This document shows positions 8,561 through 17,966 of a DNA stretch of 37,512 nucleotides, one piece after another. The notes under the pieces were generated by a model that saw nothing but the letters and a program-made list of their open reading frames with translations, did not search any database and had not been told where the DNA came from. A program made the translations under genes and the position numbers. Position 1 is the stretch's first letter. The number at the start of each line of letters is the position of its first letter. The DNA comes from an uncultured Pseudomonadales bacterium (lineage in GTDB: Bacteria; Pseudomonadota; Gammaproteobacteria; Pseudomonadales; Pseudohongiellaceae): assembly GCA_905478195.1 (NCBI GenBank), contig CAJQHM010000006.1, positions 1 through 37,512 on the forward strand. Direction: 5' to 3'.

Positions 8561-10504
8561 ATGCTTAATGAAATACCCTTGTCCAGGCCCGACACGCCGT
8601 TGCTGGACAAGGTAGACAATTCTACCGACCTGAAACTTCTGGAGCTGGATCAGCTAGCTCAGCTGGCGGATGAACTGCGCGCCTATCTTCTTTACTCCGT
8701 GGGCCAGACCGGCGGACATTTTGGCGCTGGCCTGGGGGTTGTCGAGCTTACCATCGCTCTGCACTATGTATTCGACACGCCGAAGGACAAGCTGGTCTGG
8801 GATGTGGGCCACCAGGCGTACCCTCACAAGATACTGACCGGCCGCAGAGACCAGATGCTAACCATGCGTCAGGCCGGCGGCCTGGCGGCTTTCCCGAATC
8901 GAGGCGAGAGCGAATTTGATACCTTCGGCGTAGGTCACTCCAGCACGTCGATAAGTGCCACATTAGGCCTGATGGTAGCGGCACGTTTGCAAGACAAGCA
9001 GCGGCATAATATTGCGGTAATCGGTGACGGAGCGATGACAGCGGGCATGGCATTCGAGGCGCTAAACCATGCCGGCCATCTCGATGACAATATTCTCGTG
9101 ATTCTCAACGATAATAATATGTCTATCTCCAACAACGTTGGCGGTCTCTCAAGTTACTTCGCGCGGATGTGGGCGAGCAAGCCCTACAACTTTATTCGTA
9201 CCGGCAGTAAGCGCGTTCTCTCAAAAATTCCGCCGGCATTGCGGGCAGCGCATCGCGCAGAAGAATATATGAAGGGAATGGTGTCTCCTGGCACGCTTTT
9301 CGAGGAAATTGGCTTCAACTATATCGGCCTTGTAGATGGCCATGATACGAACGGCCTGGTCGAGATTCTCAGCAACATCAAGACGCTGCGCGGGCCGCAG
9401 CTGCTGCATATCATTACCCAAAAGGGGAAGGGCTACCTTGAGTCTGAAAACGATCCCTTCGGCATGCATGCCTTGAGCAAGATTGATCCTGGCGCCAGCA
9501 TGAAGAATGGGCCTACTGAAGAAGCAGCAGAGGAAACCGTCGAGGTAGCAGCGAAAGTCACATCCTCCCCGAGCTATTCGGAAGTCTTCGGCGATTGGCT
9601 TTGTGACGTTGCGCAACATGATGAGCTCGTCGTAGGCATCACACCCGCTATGGGTGAAGGCTCGGGCATGCGCAAGTTTGCTACGGAATTTCCAGAGCGC
9701 TTTCACGATGTAGCGATTGCCGAACAGCACGCTGTCACCTTTGCAGCCGGCATGGCCTGTGATGGGCTGAAGCCCATCGTTGCCATCTATTCAACCTTCC
9801 TACAGCGGGGCTATGACCAGTTGATTCATGATGTAGCCCTGCAGAATCTCAACGTCATGTTCGCCATCGATAGAGCCGGGCTTGTCGGTGAGGATGGCCC
9901 CACCCACGCCGGTAGTTTCGATCTCAGTTATCTGCGCTGCATACCGAACATGTTGCTGATGACGCCTAGCAACGAAGATGAAACTTACAAGTTACTCTCC
10001 ACCGGCTACCATCATACTGGCCCATCGGCGATACGCTATCCTCGAGGCAAGGGACCGGGCAAGGAAATCGAGACTGGACTGGAACCGGTAACAATAGGCA
10101 AGGCTGTTGTGCGCCGCAGCGGCAAGTCAGTCGCTATTCTCGCCTTCGGCAGCATGGTAACTCCTGCGCTGGAAGTCGCAGAGGATCTCGATTCGACGCT
10201 AATCGATATGCGTTTCGTTAAGCCGCTGGACGAAGAAATCATTGGCGATATGGCAGCGAAACACCAACTGATAGTAACCATCGAAGAGAACACTGTAATG
10301 GGCGGCGCCGGATCTGCCGTCAACGAATTCTTACTCGCCTCTAACTATCAAATACCGGTTCTGAATCTGGGGCTGCCCGATACCTTCCTGGAGCATGGCA
10401 AGGTGCCAAAAATGCTAGCAGACGTCGGCCTGGACGCGACAAGTATTGCCACGGCGATCAAGAAGAAACTGAAAGACTGCAAGATTCACTCGGAAGCCGT
10501 CTAG
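8561..10504 (+). CDS. dxs: 1-deoxy-D-xylulose-5-phosphate synthase
   Basis: Thiamine-diphosphate enzyme that joins pyruvate and glyceraldehyde 3-phosphate, the first step of the MEP isoprenoid pathway and a source of DXP for thiamine and pyridoxal. It is 647 residues long. Visible motifs are [23 protein letters not shown], the ThDP/Mg motif [18 protein letters not shown] with the NDNNMSIS continuation, the catalytic glutamate region [15 protein letters not shown], and [16 protein letters not shown] linker at about residues 320-335 is rich in Glu and Ala. An in-frame stop at 8549 fixes ATG 8561 as the start. The 107 bp gap after ispA contains possible promoter elements (TATAAT at 8460), none convincing. 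Confidence 0.97.
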   Translation: MLNEIPLSRPDTPLLDKVDNSTDLKLLELDQLAQLADELRAYLLYSVGQTGGHFGAGLGVVELTIALHYVFDTPKDKLVWDVGHQAYPHKILTGRRDQMLTMRQAGGLAAFPNRGESEFDTFGVGHSSTSISATLGLMVAARLQDKQRHNIAVIGDGAMTAGMAFEALNHAGHLDDNILVILNDNNMSISNNVGGLSSYFARMWASKPYNFIRTGSKRVLSKIPPALRAAHRAEEYMKGMVSPGTLFEEIGFNYIGLVDGHDTNGLVEILSNIKTLRGPQLLHIITQKGKGYLESENDPFGMHALSKIDPGASMKNGPTEEAAEETVEVAAKVTSSPSYSEVFGDWLCDVAQHDELVVGITPAMGEGSGMRKFATEFPERFHDVAIAEQHAVTFAAGMACDGLKPIVAIYSTFLQRGYDQLIHDVALQNLNVMFAIDRAGLVGEDGPTHAGSFDLSYLRCIPNMLLMTPSNEDETYKLLSTGYHHTGPSAIRYPRGKGPGKEIETGLEPVTIGKAVVRRSGKSVAILAFGSMVTPALEVAEDLDSTLIDMRFVKPLDEEIIGDMAAKHQLIVTIEENTVMGGAGSAVNEFLLASNYQIPVLNLGLPDTFLEHGKVPKMLADVGLDATSIATAIKKKLKDCKIHSEAV

Positions 10505-10596
10505 AGATTTCCGAACCGAAAATAGTTTTCTGAGAATCAGGCAAAACCGCACGATTCTTACAAGCTTCTCCACCCAAACCAATACCGGAGCACAAT

Positions 10597-11205
10597 GTGT
10601 CTACATCCGAGGAAAGAGCCATACGTCATAAGAAGGCGATGCAACGCAAGAAAGAATATATAGATGGACGCATCGCCGAGGCAACGATCGACAAGGGCTT
10701 GATGGTAGTTCTCACAGGCAATGGCAAAGGCAAGAGTACCTCGGCCTTTGGCATGTTGGCCCGGAGTGTGGGCCATGGTCTTCGCTGTGGCGTCATCCAA
10801 TTCATTAAGGGCCAGTGGGAGTGTGGCGAGCAGATGCTATTCGCCGATAATCCTCTGGTTAAGTTTCATGTAATGAATACAGGGTTTACCTGGGAGACTC
10901 AGGATCGGGACAAGGATATCGCTGCAGCCGAGGAGACTTGGAAGCACGCCGCATCGATGTTGAACAATCCGGAATTCGATGTAGTTATTCTCGACGAGTT
11001 AACCTATATGCTCACCTATGGCTATCTGGACAAGGAGATGGTGTTGTCCACCCTGGAGGGAAGGCCTGCCGCTCAGCACGTGATAGTTACCGGGCGCAGC
11101 GCGTCGAAAGAGCTTATAGAGCTAGCCGACACCGTGACCGAACTGGGCGAAAACAAACATGCCTTCTATGATGGTGTGAAAGTTCAGAAGGGCATCGACT
11201 ACTGA
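10597..11205 (+). CDS. cobO: Cob(I)alamin adenosyltransferase
   Basis: CobO/BtuR-type corrinoid adenosyltransferase, which transfers the adenosyl group of ATP to cob(I)alamin in salvage and synthesis. The P-loop reads TGNGKGKSTSAFG (about residue 40), followed by GVIQFIKGQW and the Walker B-like DVVILDELTYML. The length of 202 residues is normal. The start is a GTG supported by GGAG six bases upstream. It overlaps btuF by one base (TGATG), so the two are translated together. No cobalamin riboswitch could be recognised in the 92 bp after dxs. Confidence 0.94.
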   Translation: MSTSEERAIRHKKAMQRKKEYIDGRIAEATIDKGLMVVLTGNGKGKSTSAFGMLARSVGHGLRCGVIQFIKGQWECGEQMLFADNPLVKFHVMNTGFTWETQDRDKDIAAAEETWKHAASMLNNPEFDVVILDELTYMLTYGYLDKEMVLSTLEGRPAAQHVIVTGRSASKELIELADTVTELGENKHAFYDGVKVQKGIDY

Positions 11206-12113
11206 TGCGCTATTCTTCGCGCATTATCACCAAGCTGCTGCTAGCTTGCCTATTTACATTCCTGTCTCTGAGTCAAAGTTCGTTCGCAGCGGAAGTCCTG
11301 GACGACGAGGGCACGGTGGTTAGACTCGACAGGCCCGCCGAGCGCATCATTAGCCTTGCACCATCCCTAACCGAACTACTCTTTGCAGCGGGCGCCGGTT
11401 CAAAAATGGTCGGTGTCGTCGATTACAGTGACTATCCGCCGCAGGCGGAGACACTGCCGATTATTGGCCGCCATGACCTGTTGGATATGGAGAAGATACT
11501 GCAACTGAGTCCCGACCTGGTCGTAGCCTGGCAGAGCGGAAACCCCAGAGCCTCGGTCAATCGACTGCGGGAACTGGGAATAACAGTCTATATCGCCGAA
11601 CCCAAAAACCTCGCCTCCATCCCGAGTCATTTGCGGCGACTCGCCGTACTAGCTGGTACCGAGACCTCGGCAGATAGAGTGATAGATGATTTCGAAGCCA
11701 AACTTGGCGCGCTGTCTGAAAAATTCAGGCACAAGTCGCCCGTTAGAACGTTCTACCAGGTATGGGACAGACCGCTGATCAGTGCAGGAGGCAATGAATT
11801 GATTAACGACATTATCAGCCTATGCGGCGGTGTAAATATCTTCGCCGATATTCAGCTCGTTGCCCCCAAGGTGAGCACGGAAGCCGTGCTAGTGAGAAAC
11901 CCGCAGGCTATCGTTGCAAGCGGCATGGACATAGAACGCCCAGAATGGTTAGACGACTGGCTCAAATGGGAGCAACTCAGCGCGGTCGCTACTAACTCAC
12001 TGTTCTTCGTGCCCCCGGAACTGCTGCAGCGTCATACGCCGCGCGCGTTGCTTGGTGCCGAGAGCATGTGTGAACAGATAGACCTTAGCAGGACACGGCT
12101 GGAGACTAACTAG
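11205..12113 (+). CDS. btuF: Periplasmic cobalamin-binding protein (BtuF-like)
   Basis: A helical-backbone substrate-binding protein of the BtuF/FepB fold that delivers cobalamin to the BtuCD importer. It has a Sec signal peptide (LLLACLFTFLSLSQSSFAAE), then RIISLAPSLTELLFAAGAG, VVDYSDYPPQAE, the DMEKILQLSPDLVVAW motif and the C-lobe segment GVNIFADIQLVAPKVSTEAVL. These match cobalamin rather than siderophore binders as far as can be seen by eye. btuC and btuD are not in the window. Its last four bases overlap the convergent phosphatase gene. Confidence 0.87.
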   Translation: MRYSSRIITKLLLACLFTFLSLSQSSFAAEVLDDEGTVVRLDRPAERIISLAPSLTELLFAAGAGSKMVGVVDYSDYPPQAETLPIIGRHDLLDMEKILQLSPDLVVAWQSGNPRASVNRLRELGITVYIAEPKNLASIPSHLRRLAVLAGTETSADRVIDDFEAKLGALSEKFRHKSPVRTFYQVWDRPLISAGGNELINDIISLCGGVNIFADIQLVAPKVSTEAVLVRNPQAIVASGMDIERPEWLDDWLKWEQLSAVATNSLFFVPPELLQRHTPRALLGAESMCEQIDLSRTRLETN

Positions 12114-12784
12114 CCGCCTTCGTATTCCGCGGCGTTGTGAAAAACCAGACTCGCACCCACCTTTTCATCATCATCTGCGTCCGCGCTAGCGGAAACGGCA
12201 AGAGTAATTCGACTGAAAGACGCGAAGGGAATGTGTAGGGGATAACTGCGATTAAGTGGCATGCCCAATACCGTAGGCAGTACAACTCTCAGAACGCCAC
12301 CGTGGGTTACAATCAACACATGACTGCCATCGGGAAGCTGCGCGATCTCATTCCACGCCTGTAATACTCTGTCTCTGAACGTAAGAAAAGCCTCGCCATT
12401 CGGCGGTACCAACTTCGAACTATCTTTTCGAAATTCCTTAAACTGCTCTGCCGCCTCGCCTCGCCAATCCGAGAGCAACATGCCATCCCAGTCGCCGTAA
12501 TCAATTTCCTGCCACTGCTCTTGCACCTGTAACTGCACTCCGGTTTCGCTCGCCAGGTGTTCGGCAAAGACACGACAACGTTGCAGCGGGGAGGAAATTA
12601 GATGGGTCCAGCGAGGGGTCGCAGCGGATGTCTTTAACTCGGCGCATAGCGCTGCCGCCTTTTGCATCTGCAACCAACCCAAATCACTCAAGGGATGATC
12701 GATACGGCCGCGTAATACTTCACCGCCCACCGGCTCTCCATGACGCAAAAAATCTACAGTAATCTGTTTTTTCGGGGAAGACAC
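12110..12784 (-). CDS. Histidine phosphatase family protein, possibly alpha-ribazole phosphatase CobC
   Basis: A phosphoglycerate-mutase-like phosphatase using a phosphohistidine. The RHG motif is VDFLRHGEP, the arginine follows in SSPLQRCRVFAEHL, the acid region is EIDYGDWDG and the second histidine is VTHGGVLRVVL. This is the CobC pattern (dephosphorylation of alpha-ribazole phosphate in nucleotide-loop assembly), and the gene faces cobO-btuF with a 4 bp overlap, which supports a corrinoid role. However, it is on the strand of the riboflavin cluster, 27 bp behind ribA, so a different phosphatase role is possible. The start is a GTG at 12784 with only a weak upstream GAG. Confidence 0.75.
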   Translation of the reverse strand: MSSPKKQITVDFLRHGEPVGGEVLRGRIDHPLSDLGWLQMQKAAALCAELKTSAATPRWTHLISSPLQRCRVFAEHLASETGVQLQVQEQWQEIDYGDWDGMLLSDWRGEAAEQFKEFRKDSSKLVPPNGEAFLTFRDRVLQAWNEIAQLPDGSHVLIVTHGGVLRVVLPTVLGMPLNRSYPLHIPFASFSRITLAVSASADADDDEKVGASLVFHNAAEYEGG

Positions 12785-12811
12785 AAACTAGCTCGTCAGC
12801 ATTGCCATGAT

Positions 12812-13405
12812 TTAAGTGGGCTTGTTGATATGTCCCATTTTATCAACCTTCACCGCCAGGTAATTTTCGTTGTGAGGATTGGAACCGGTATGTATTGGCA
12901 CTATTTCCGTCACCTCAATGCCCATCTCGGTTATTGCGTCTATTTTTTCAGGATTATTGGTCATTAGACGCAGACTCTTAATGCCAAAATGATCGAACAT
13001 GGGTTTACAGATTTGGTACTCACGAAGGTCAGGATCGAAACCGAGCTGCACATTAGCCTCTACTGTATCGGCTCCAGTGTCTTGCAGGGCGTAAGCCTTT
13101 ATCTTGTTTAACAAGCCGATGCCACGACCTTCCTGACGCAGATACAGAATTATGCCGCGCCCTTCTTTCGCTACACTCTCCATCGCGCGCTGTAGCTGCG
13201 GCCCGCAGTCACAACGCAGACTGAACATACAGTCGCCGGTCAGGCATTCGGAGTGGACTCTGCAAAGAAGTGGTTGGTTTGAATCAGGCTCGCCGAAAAC
13301 TAGAGCCACATGCTCTTTGCCATTACTCTCGTCTTCGAAGCCATGAATCGTGAATTGTCCCCACTGTGTGGGCAAGATCGCCGATGCTACAAATGAAACT
13401 GTCAA
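12812..13405 (-). CDS. ribA: GTP cyclohydrolase II
   Basis: Zinc enzyme that opens GTP to 2,5-diamino-6-ribosylamino-pyrimidinone phosphate, the first riboflavin step. The zinc cysteines are present in HSECLTGD and SLRCDCG, followed by [23 protein letters not shown] and LMTNNPEK. The start is TTG at 13405: it has AGAGGA seven bases upstream and gives an N-terminus (ten residues before LPTQWG) that matches the length of E. coli RibA. This is the catalytically complete cyclohydrolase of the window, in contrast to the degenerate domain of the RibBX protein. It follows pgpA by 27 bp. Confidence 0.95.
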   Translation of the reverse strand: MTVSFVASAILPTQWGQFTIHGFEDESNGKEHVALVFGEPDSNQPLLCRVHSECLTGDCMFSLRCDCGPQLQRAMESVAKEGRGIILYLRQEGRGIGLLNKIKAYALQDTGADTVEANVQLGFDPDLREYQICKPMFDHFGIKSLRLMTNNPEKIDAITEMGIEVTEIVPIHTGSNPHNENYLAVKVDKMGHINKPT

Positions 13406-13432
13406 AAAGCTTTCCTCTAAATCCTTAGGACC

Positions 13433-13906
13433 CTAGCCAATTAGCACAACCAGGGCCTGTATACACAGGGCGGCCATTATACCTGCTAAAACATCATCAA
13501 GCATGATTCCCAGCCCTCCAGCGAGCTCTTTATCTGCCCATTTAATGGGCCAGGGCTTGAAAATATCCAGCACCCGAAACAGCGCGAAGCCCACAATAGC
13601 CCAAATCAGGCCGCTTGGTGCCATAAACATGGTAATCCAATAGCCTACAAACTCATCCCAGACTATGCCTCCATGATCATGAACCCCTAGATCTTCTGCC
13701 GTTTTGCCGCATAGCCAGATGCCCAGCACAAAGCTCACTAGAATCATCACCGCATAAAGCAGCGGCGACATGGCGGGTAACAGCAGATATATAAGCAGGG
13801 CAACAACAGTGCCTGCTGTGCCGGGGGCCTTTGGTGACAAACCCGAACCGAAACCAAAGGCTAACAGGTGTATCGGGTTGCTTAATATTGCCTTGTTTGA
13901 ATTCAT
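13433..13906 (-). CDS. pgpA: Phosphatidylglycerophosphatase A
   Basis: Membrane phosphatase that converts phosphatidylglycerophosphate to phosphatidylglycerol. The N-terminal motif reads HLLAFGFGSGLSPKAPGTAG, followed by a membrane pair, DHGGIVWDEFVGYWITMF with the catalytic acidic residues, FRVLDIFKPWPI, and GIMLDDVLAGIMA. The ATG at 13906 (MNSNKAILSNP) gives the usual family length of about 158 residues; the frame runs further upstream into thiL but that part looks non-native. A 15-bp-period repeat fills the space to the thiL stop. The order nusB-thiL-pgpA is standard in gammaproteobacteria. Confidence 0.93.
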   Translation of the reverse strand: MNSNKAILSNPIHLLAFGFGSGLSPKAPGTAGTVVALLIYLLLPAMSPLLYAVMILVSFVLGIWLCGKTAEDLGVHDHGGIVWDEFVGYWITMFMAPSGLIWAIVGFALFRVLDIFKPWPIKWADKELAGGLGIMLDDVLAGIMAALCIQALVVLIG

Positions 13907-13907
13907 G

Positions 13908-13946
13908 GTTATCTTAAGAATAGTTATCTTACTACTAGTTACCTTA
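13908..13946 (-). repeat. Three TAAG(A/G)TAAC units at exact 15 bp spacing
   Basis: On the minus strand TAAGGTAAC, TAAGATAAC and TAAGATAAC start every 15 bp between the thiL stop codon and the pgpA ATG. The first unit includes the thiL TAA. Each unit holds a weak Shine-Dalgarno-like core (TAAGG or TAAGA). Confidence 0.5.
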
Positions 13947-14981
13947 ACAGGCTGGCTGGATAGATGCGAAATGCTGATAGGCTCGCGCTGAAAAATCAAC
14001 TGGCGCTCCATCAGAGTCGAGATAAACGACGCCTTCTCCGCTGACGATTTCACCAATACTGCTTACTCTCACACCGATGTCTCTGGCTAGTCTCTCCAAC
14101 TCGGCACAATCTCTCCCGGGGACGGTGAAACATAACTGATAGTCATCACCACCGAACAACGCGGCCACTATTCGATTCTCAGTATCCATGCAGCGTTGGG
14201 AAGGCATCGAATACGGTAAGGCATCTATGTTAATAGTAGCGGCCATTGAGCTGGCTGCGAGAATATGCCCCAAGTCGCCCTGCAAACCATCGGAGATATC
14301 GATGCAGCTGGAAAATAATTTTCCAGCTGCATCGGCTAGTTCAAGCTGCGGCTGTGGCTTGAAAAAGGCATCGCTGAAGTATTGTCTATCTTGATCGCTG
14401 AGCGACTGTACCCCGAATGAAAAGCTATCGCCTAGATGTGAGTCTAGCCCGAGCGCGAGCAGAGCAACAGCCCCATCGCCTAGATTGCCACTGACGTAAA
14501 TTTTATCACCACTACTCGCAGCGCTGCGGCGGGCAGCCTGCGATCGATCTACTAATCCCTGAACCTGTATGCTAATACTCAGAGGACCGCGACTGGTATC
14601 ACCACCTACCAGAGGACAATTGTATTGTCTGGCGAGGCTCGCCAGCCCCTCACTAAACCTCTGTAGCCAGATCTCATCGCTATCGGGAAGCACGAGGCCC
14701 AAAGTAAAACAGTAAGGCTGTGCAGCCATCGCCGCCAGATCACTCAGGTTGACGGCAAGAGCGCGGTTGGCTATCAGTGCCGGGTCTGCATCGGCGGGAA
14801 AATGTATGCCGGAGACCAGGACATCCATGGACATGGCAAGATGCTTGTTCTCAGGTACGTCTATGAGCGCGGCATCATCACCAATCCCAAGCTCGATTCC
14901 ATCGCGCTTGAAGGACAAATTCGAACTCGCAAAATAGCGGCGAATAATCTCAAACTCTGATTGGCTGCTGGATTTGTCCAT
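13944..14981 (-). CDS. thiL: Thiamine-monophosphate kinase
   Basis: ATP-dependent kinase that phosphorylates thiamine monophosphate to the diphosphate cofactor. Family motifs in order: FEIIRRYFA near the start, GIGDDAALI, MSMDVLVSGIHF, NLSDLAAMAA, VGGDTSRG, CIDISDGLQGDLGHI and FGGDDYQLCFTV. The length of 345 residues is slightly above the usual 320-330. It sits between nusB and pgpA. Its product supplies ThDP to enzymes such as Dxs in this window. Confidence 0.95.
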   Translation of the reverse strand: MDKSSSQSEFEIIRRYFASSNLSFKRDGIELGIGDDAALIDVPENKHLAMSMDVLVSGIHFPADADPALIANRALAVNLSDLAAMAAQPYCFTLGLVLPDSDEIWLQRFSEGLASLARQYNCPLVGGDTSRGPLSISIQVQGLVDRSQAARRSAASSGDKIYVSGNLGDGAVALLALGLDSHLGDSFSFGVQSLSDQDRQYFSDAFFKPQPQLELADAAGKLFSSCIDISDGLQGDLGHILAASSMAATINIDALPYSMPSQRCMDTENRIVAALFGGDDYQLCFTVPGRDCAELERLARDIGVRVSSIGEIVSGEGVVYLDSDGAPVDFSARAYQHFASIQPAC

Positions 14982-15053
14982 GAAGTTGCATACCGACGAT
15001 AGCTCAGTGATCGCCTGTAAAGTGCGATCGATCTGAACGGCTTATTGCACTGG

Positions 15054-15593
15054 CTATTTGGATGCTTGTTCGACAGGCCGCAAAGTCACAGCCAACTTAT
15101 CCAAGACACCGTTAATATATTTATGGCTTTCGGTAGCTCCGAAGGTTTTGGCCAATTCCACACATTCGTTGATGACAACTCGGTAGGGGACATCTATTCG
15201 ATTAGCCAATTCGAAGGTTCCAAGGTATAGCAGAGCCCGCTCAACCGGATCTAACGACTTTAACTCGCGGTCTAATAAGGGACTTATATGATGATCCAGA
15301 ATTTCTTGTTGCTTGGGTATTTCCAGAAAAACTTCCGCGAAATATTCCCAATCTATCTTGCCGCCATTCTGTTCATGGAATTGCGCTTCAATCACCAGGG
15401 GATCGGATTCACTAATATGCCATTGATACAGGGCCTGCATGATCAGAGTGCGAGCCTTGCGGCGCTGGGCAAGAGGTAGTTTACTCTTGGCACGAGGCCT
15501 TTTTTTTGCGGGAGCCGAAGAGCTCGCTTCTGCTTTAGGCTTAGCCTTAGTTTTAGCCTGAGCTTCAGTCTTGGGGTCGGCCTTGGATGGCAC
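15054..15593 (-). CDS. nusB: Transcription antitermination factor NusB
   Basis: NusB binds boxA RNA with NusE (S10) and supports rRNA antitermination. The core RRKARTLIMQALYQWHIS, the EYFAEVFLEI segment and the conserved end VPYRVVINECVELAKTFG...HKYINGVLDKL are intact. At 179 residues it is longer than E. coli NusB because of a roughly 40-residue N-terminal tail rich in Lys, Ala and Pro. The start is GTG at 15593, three bases after the ribH stop, with GGAG nine bases upstream; a later start would remove the tail but none has an evident binding site. Confidence 0.95.
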   Translation of the reverse strand: MPSKADPKTEAQAKTKAKPKAEASSSAPAKKRPRAKSKLPLAQRRKARTLIMQALYQWHISESDPLVIEAQFHEQNGGKIDWEYFAEVFLEIPKQQEILDHHISPLLDRELKSLDPVERALLYLGTFELANRIDVPYRVVINECVELAKTFGATESHKYINGVLDKLAVTLRPVEQASK

Positions 15594-15596
15594 TAG

Positions 15597-16073
15597 CTAG
15601 TGCTCCAATTGTCTTAACAGGCTAACCATCTCTATGGCGGTGATTGCAGCCTCGGCGCCCTTGTTTCCAGCCTTTGTTCCCGCCCGCTCTATTGCCTGCT
15701 CTATCGAATCGACGGTTAGAACGCCGAATGAGACGGGCTTGCTAGACGCCAGACTCACCTGACTCAATCCCTTTACACATTCACCGGCTACGTATTCAAA
15801 ATGCGGTGTTCCACCGCGAATTACCGCACCCAAGGCAATCACAGCATCGCAGTCATCGCCAGAGGCAATTTTCTGAACCGCAAGTGGCAGTTCGAATGCA
15901 CCCGGCACCTTGATGACCATAATGTCTTTATCCATCACGCCATGCTTGCGCAATACATCGATCGCACCTTCGACCAAATGATCTACGATGAAGCTATTAA
16001 ACCGCGCTACAGCGATAACATATCTGGCTGACGCATTGTTATAGTTGCCTTCGATTGTCTTTATAGTGCTCAT
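15597..16073 (-). CDS. ribH: 6,7-dimethyl-8-ribityllumazine synthase
   Basis: Condenses 5-amino-6-ribitylaminouracil with dihydroxybutanone phosphate to make the lumazine, the penultimate riboflavin step. Motifs: [44 protein letters not shown] (catalytic histidine) and [12 protein letters not shown]. The 158-residue length is normal for an icosahedral-type subunit. It lies between ribBX and nusB with a 3 bp gap to nusB. Confidence 0.96.
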   Translation of the reverse strand: MSTIKTIEGNYNNASARYVIAVARFNSFIVDHLVEGAIDVLRKHGVMDKDIMVIKVPGAFELPLAVQKIASGDDCDAVIALGAVIRGGTPHFEYVAGECVKGLSQVSLASSKPVSFGVLTVDSIEQAIERAGTKAGNKGAEAAITAIEMVSLLRQLEH

Positions 16074-16118
16074 TACCTATTCCTACTTGTTCTTCTATAG
16101 TCCTTAAAAATTAGACTG

Positions 16119-17231
16119 CTATTTCTCGAACGCGACGAACTCAACCACCTCCAGATCGAAGCCTGAAATAGCATTGAATTTGGCCGGAAAACTCAATAGC
16201 CGCATTTGGCCGACTCCCAAATCTCTGAGAATCTGAGAACCGGTACCTATGGTTAGATCGCTGCCACCCCGATTCGTCTGATTCGCCTCGGAGCCATCGG
16301 TCAGTATATTCGCTATATTCTGCTCCATACTCTGACCATAGTCTTCACCCGATAATAACACAGCCACCCCATTGCCTTCCTCGGCAATTTTCTTCAGGGC
16401 ATCGCCGAAGGACCAACTGGTGCGACTGGAGTTATAGACCTCGCAGATATCACGGACCGTATTTGGAATATGCACCCGCACCAGCAGAGGGATATCGGCT
16501 GCAATTTCACCCTTAGTAAATGCCAGGTGCAGACTGCCACTTATAGAATCCTTGTAGGTATGGACATCGAACTCACCAAACTTGGTTTCCATCTTGGCGC
16601 TAGAAATCTTGGTAACAGTGTGCTCGTTGGCGATTCGGTAGTGAATCAGATCGACAATAGTGCCAATCTTGATCTTGTGCTTTTCAGCAAACTTCTCCAG
16701 ATCGGGGCGTCTAGCCATCGATCCGTCTTCATTCATAATCTCGACGATTGCGGCCGCCGGCGAGTAGCCTGCCAGACGCGCGAGGTCGCAGCCCGCCTCG
16801 GTATGACCGGCTCTGCGTAGCACGCCGCCGGGTTGTGCCATGATGGGGAAAATATGCCCAGGTTGCACAATGTCATCGGCAGCGCTCTCGCGCCCAACCG
16901 CCACTTGAATAGTGCGCGCCCGATCTGCCGCCGAGATACCGGTAGTAACCCCGGTCGCCGCTTCAATTGAGACGGTAAAATTGGTGTTATAGGGTGTATT
17001 GTTTTCATTCACCATGAGTGGCAACTTCAGATGTTTGCAGCGCTCATGGGTGAGAGTCAGGCAGATCAATCCGCGCGCATTGGTTGCCATGAAGTTTATA
17101 TCTTCGGTACGCACACGCTCGGCGGCAATAATTAGATCGCCCTCGTTCTCTCTATCTTCATCGTCCATCAATATCACCATCTTGCCCTGGCGAATATCGT
17201 CGATGATCTCTTCTATCGAATTCAACTTCAT
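16119..17231 (-). CDS. ribBX: RibBX-type hybrid: DHBP synthase with degenerate GTP cyclohydrolase II domain
   Basis: Residues 1 to about 205 form 3,4-dihydroxy-2-butanone 4-phosphate synthase: MDDEDRENEGDL (metal and substrate binding), THERCKHLKLPLM, RAGHTEAGCDLARLAG and the NEDGSMARRPDL end. The remaining part, to residue 370, has the cyclohydrolase II fold but not its chemistry: where RibA has HSECLTGD...LRCDCG this protein has VHIPNTVRDICEVYNSS, so the three zinc cysteines are gone. Such hybrids have been described in Proteobacteria as RibBX, with the cyclohydrolase activity supplied by a separate RibA, which is present at 12812-13405. Gap to ribE is 35 bp. Confidence 0.93.
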   Translation of the reverse strand: MKLNSIEEIIDDIRQGKMVILMDDEDRENEGDLIIAAERVRTEDINFMATNARGLICLTLTHERCKHLKLPLMVNENNTPYNTNFTVSIEAATGVTTGISAADRARTIQVAVGRESAADDIVQPGHIFPIMAQPGGVLRRAGHTEAGCDLARLAGYSPAAAIVEIMNEDGSMARRPDLEKFAEKHKIKIGTIVDLIHYRIANEHTVTKISSAKMETKFGEFDVHTYKDSISGSLHLAFTKGEIAADIPLLVRVHIPNTVRDICEVYNSSRTSWSFGDALKKIAEEGNGVAVLLSGEDYGQSMEQNIANILTDGSEANQTNRGGSDLTIGTGSQILRDLGVGQMRLLSFPAKFNAISGFDLEVVEFVAFEK

Positions 17232-17267
17232 AGTTTATTCAAACTCTTTGCTACTCTTTTAACTCAC

Positions 17268-17915
17268 TTAATCAAAGCCATGCTTTGCCAAAAATTCTTT
17301 ATCCACTACTTTATCGTCTGGGCTACTTCCCGTCAGCAGTCGCTCTAGATAGCGTGCTACGAGATCGACCTCCAGGTTAACGCGCTGACCTGTCTTGTAG
17401 TCGCCAATTATCGTTTCTATCTGCGTGTGCGGAATGACATTGACAGTAAACTTCGATCCGCTTACTTCATTCACCGTAAGGCTTGTGCCATCGATACAGA
17501 TTGATCCCTTCGCCGCGATATACTTGGCCAGCTCTTCGGGAGCCTCATAGACCAAGCGCACACTGTTGCCATCTGCCGACGACTCCTGCAGCAGGCCTAC
17601 CCCGTCCACGTGACCGCTAACGATGTGGCCCCCAAGACGCCCATTCGCCAGCATCGCTTTTTCCAAGTTAACACGACTGCCGGCGTTGAAATCACCCAGC
17701 GCCGTGCAGCGCATTGACTCATTCGATACATCCGCACTGAACGAAGCACCGTGCAACTCTACGACGGTGAGACAGCAGCCATTTACAGCGATGCTATCGC
17801 CCAGACCCACATCGCCAAGATCCAGCTTTCCACTATCGATCGTAAGACGCCAGTCTGAACCTAACTGTTGTAACTTGGCTACTGAGCCAATCGCTTCGAT
17901 AATTCCAGTAAACAT
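17268..17915 (-). CDS. ribE: Riboflavin synthase alpha subunit
   Basis: Dismutates two lumazine molecules to riboflavin and the pyrimidine precursor. The protein shows the internal duplication of the family: MFTGIIEAIG and VNGCCLTVVE in the first half, GHIVSGHVDG and IDGTSLTVNEV in the second. At 215 residues it is full length, and the SH motif NVIPHTQIETI near the end is conserved. It is called ribC or ribE depending on the species. Confidence 0.95.
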   Translation of the reverse strand: MFTGIIEAIGSVAKLQQLGSDWRLTIDSGKLDLGDVGLGDSIAVNGCCLTVVELHGASFSADVSNESMRCTALGDFNAGSRVNLEKAMLANGRLGGHIVSGHVDGVGLLQESSADGNSVRLVYEAPEELAKYIAAKGSICIDGTSLTVNEVSGSKFTVNVIPHTQIETIIGDYKTGQRVNLEVDLVARYLERLLTGSSPDDKVVDKEFLAKHGFD

Positions 17916-17966
17916 TTTTCTAAATTCGCTATCGTAAAACTACTATGTATTATCTATCAACTTAGA

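Noticed and set aside
9221..9730. 169-codon open frame on the minus strand inside dxs
   Set aside because: It lies fully inside the clear dxs gene and its product has no recognisable family features.
10505..10596. Cobalamin riboswitch upstream of cobO
   Set aside because: The 92-bp gap is too short and shows no B12-box-like sequence.
15002..15040. GATCGC/GCGATC hairpin between thiL and nusB
   Set aside because: A 6-bp stem with no flanking T-tract; could easily occur by chance.
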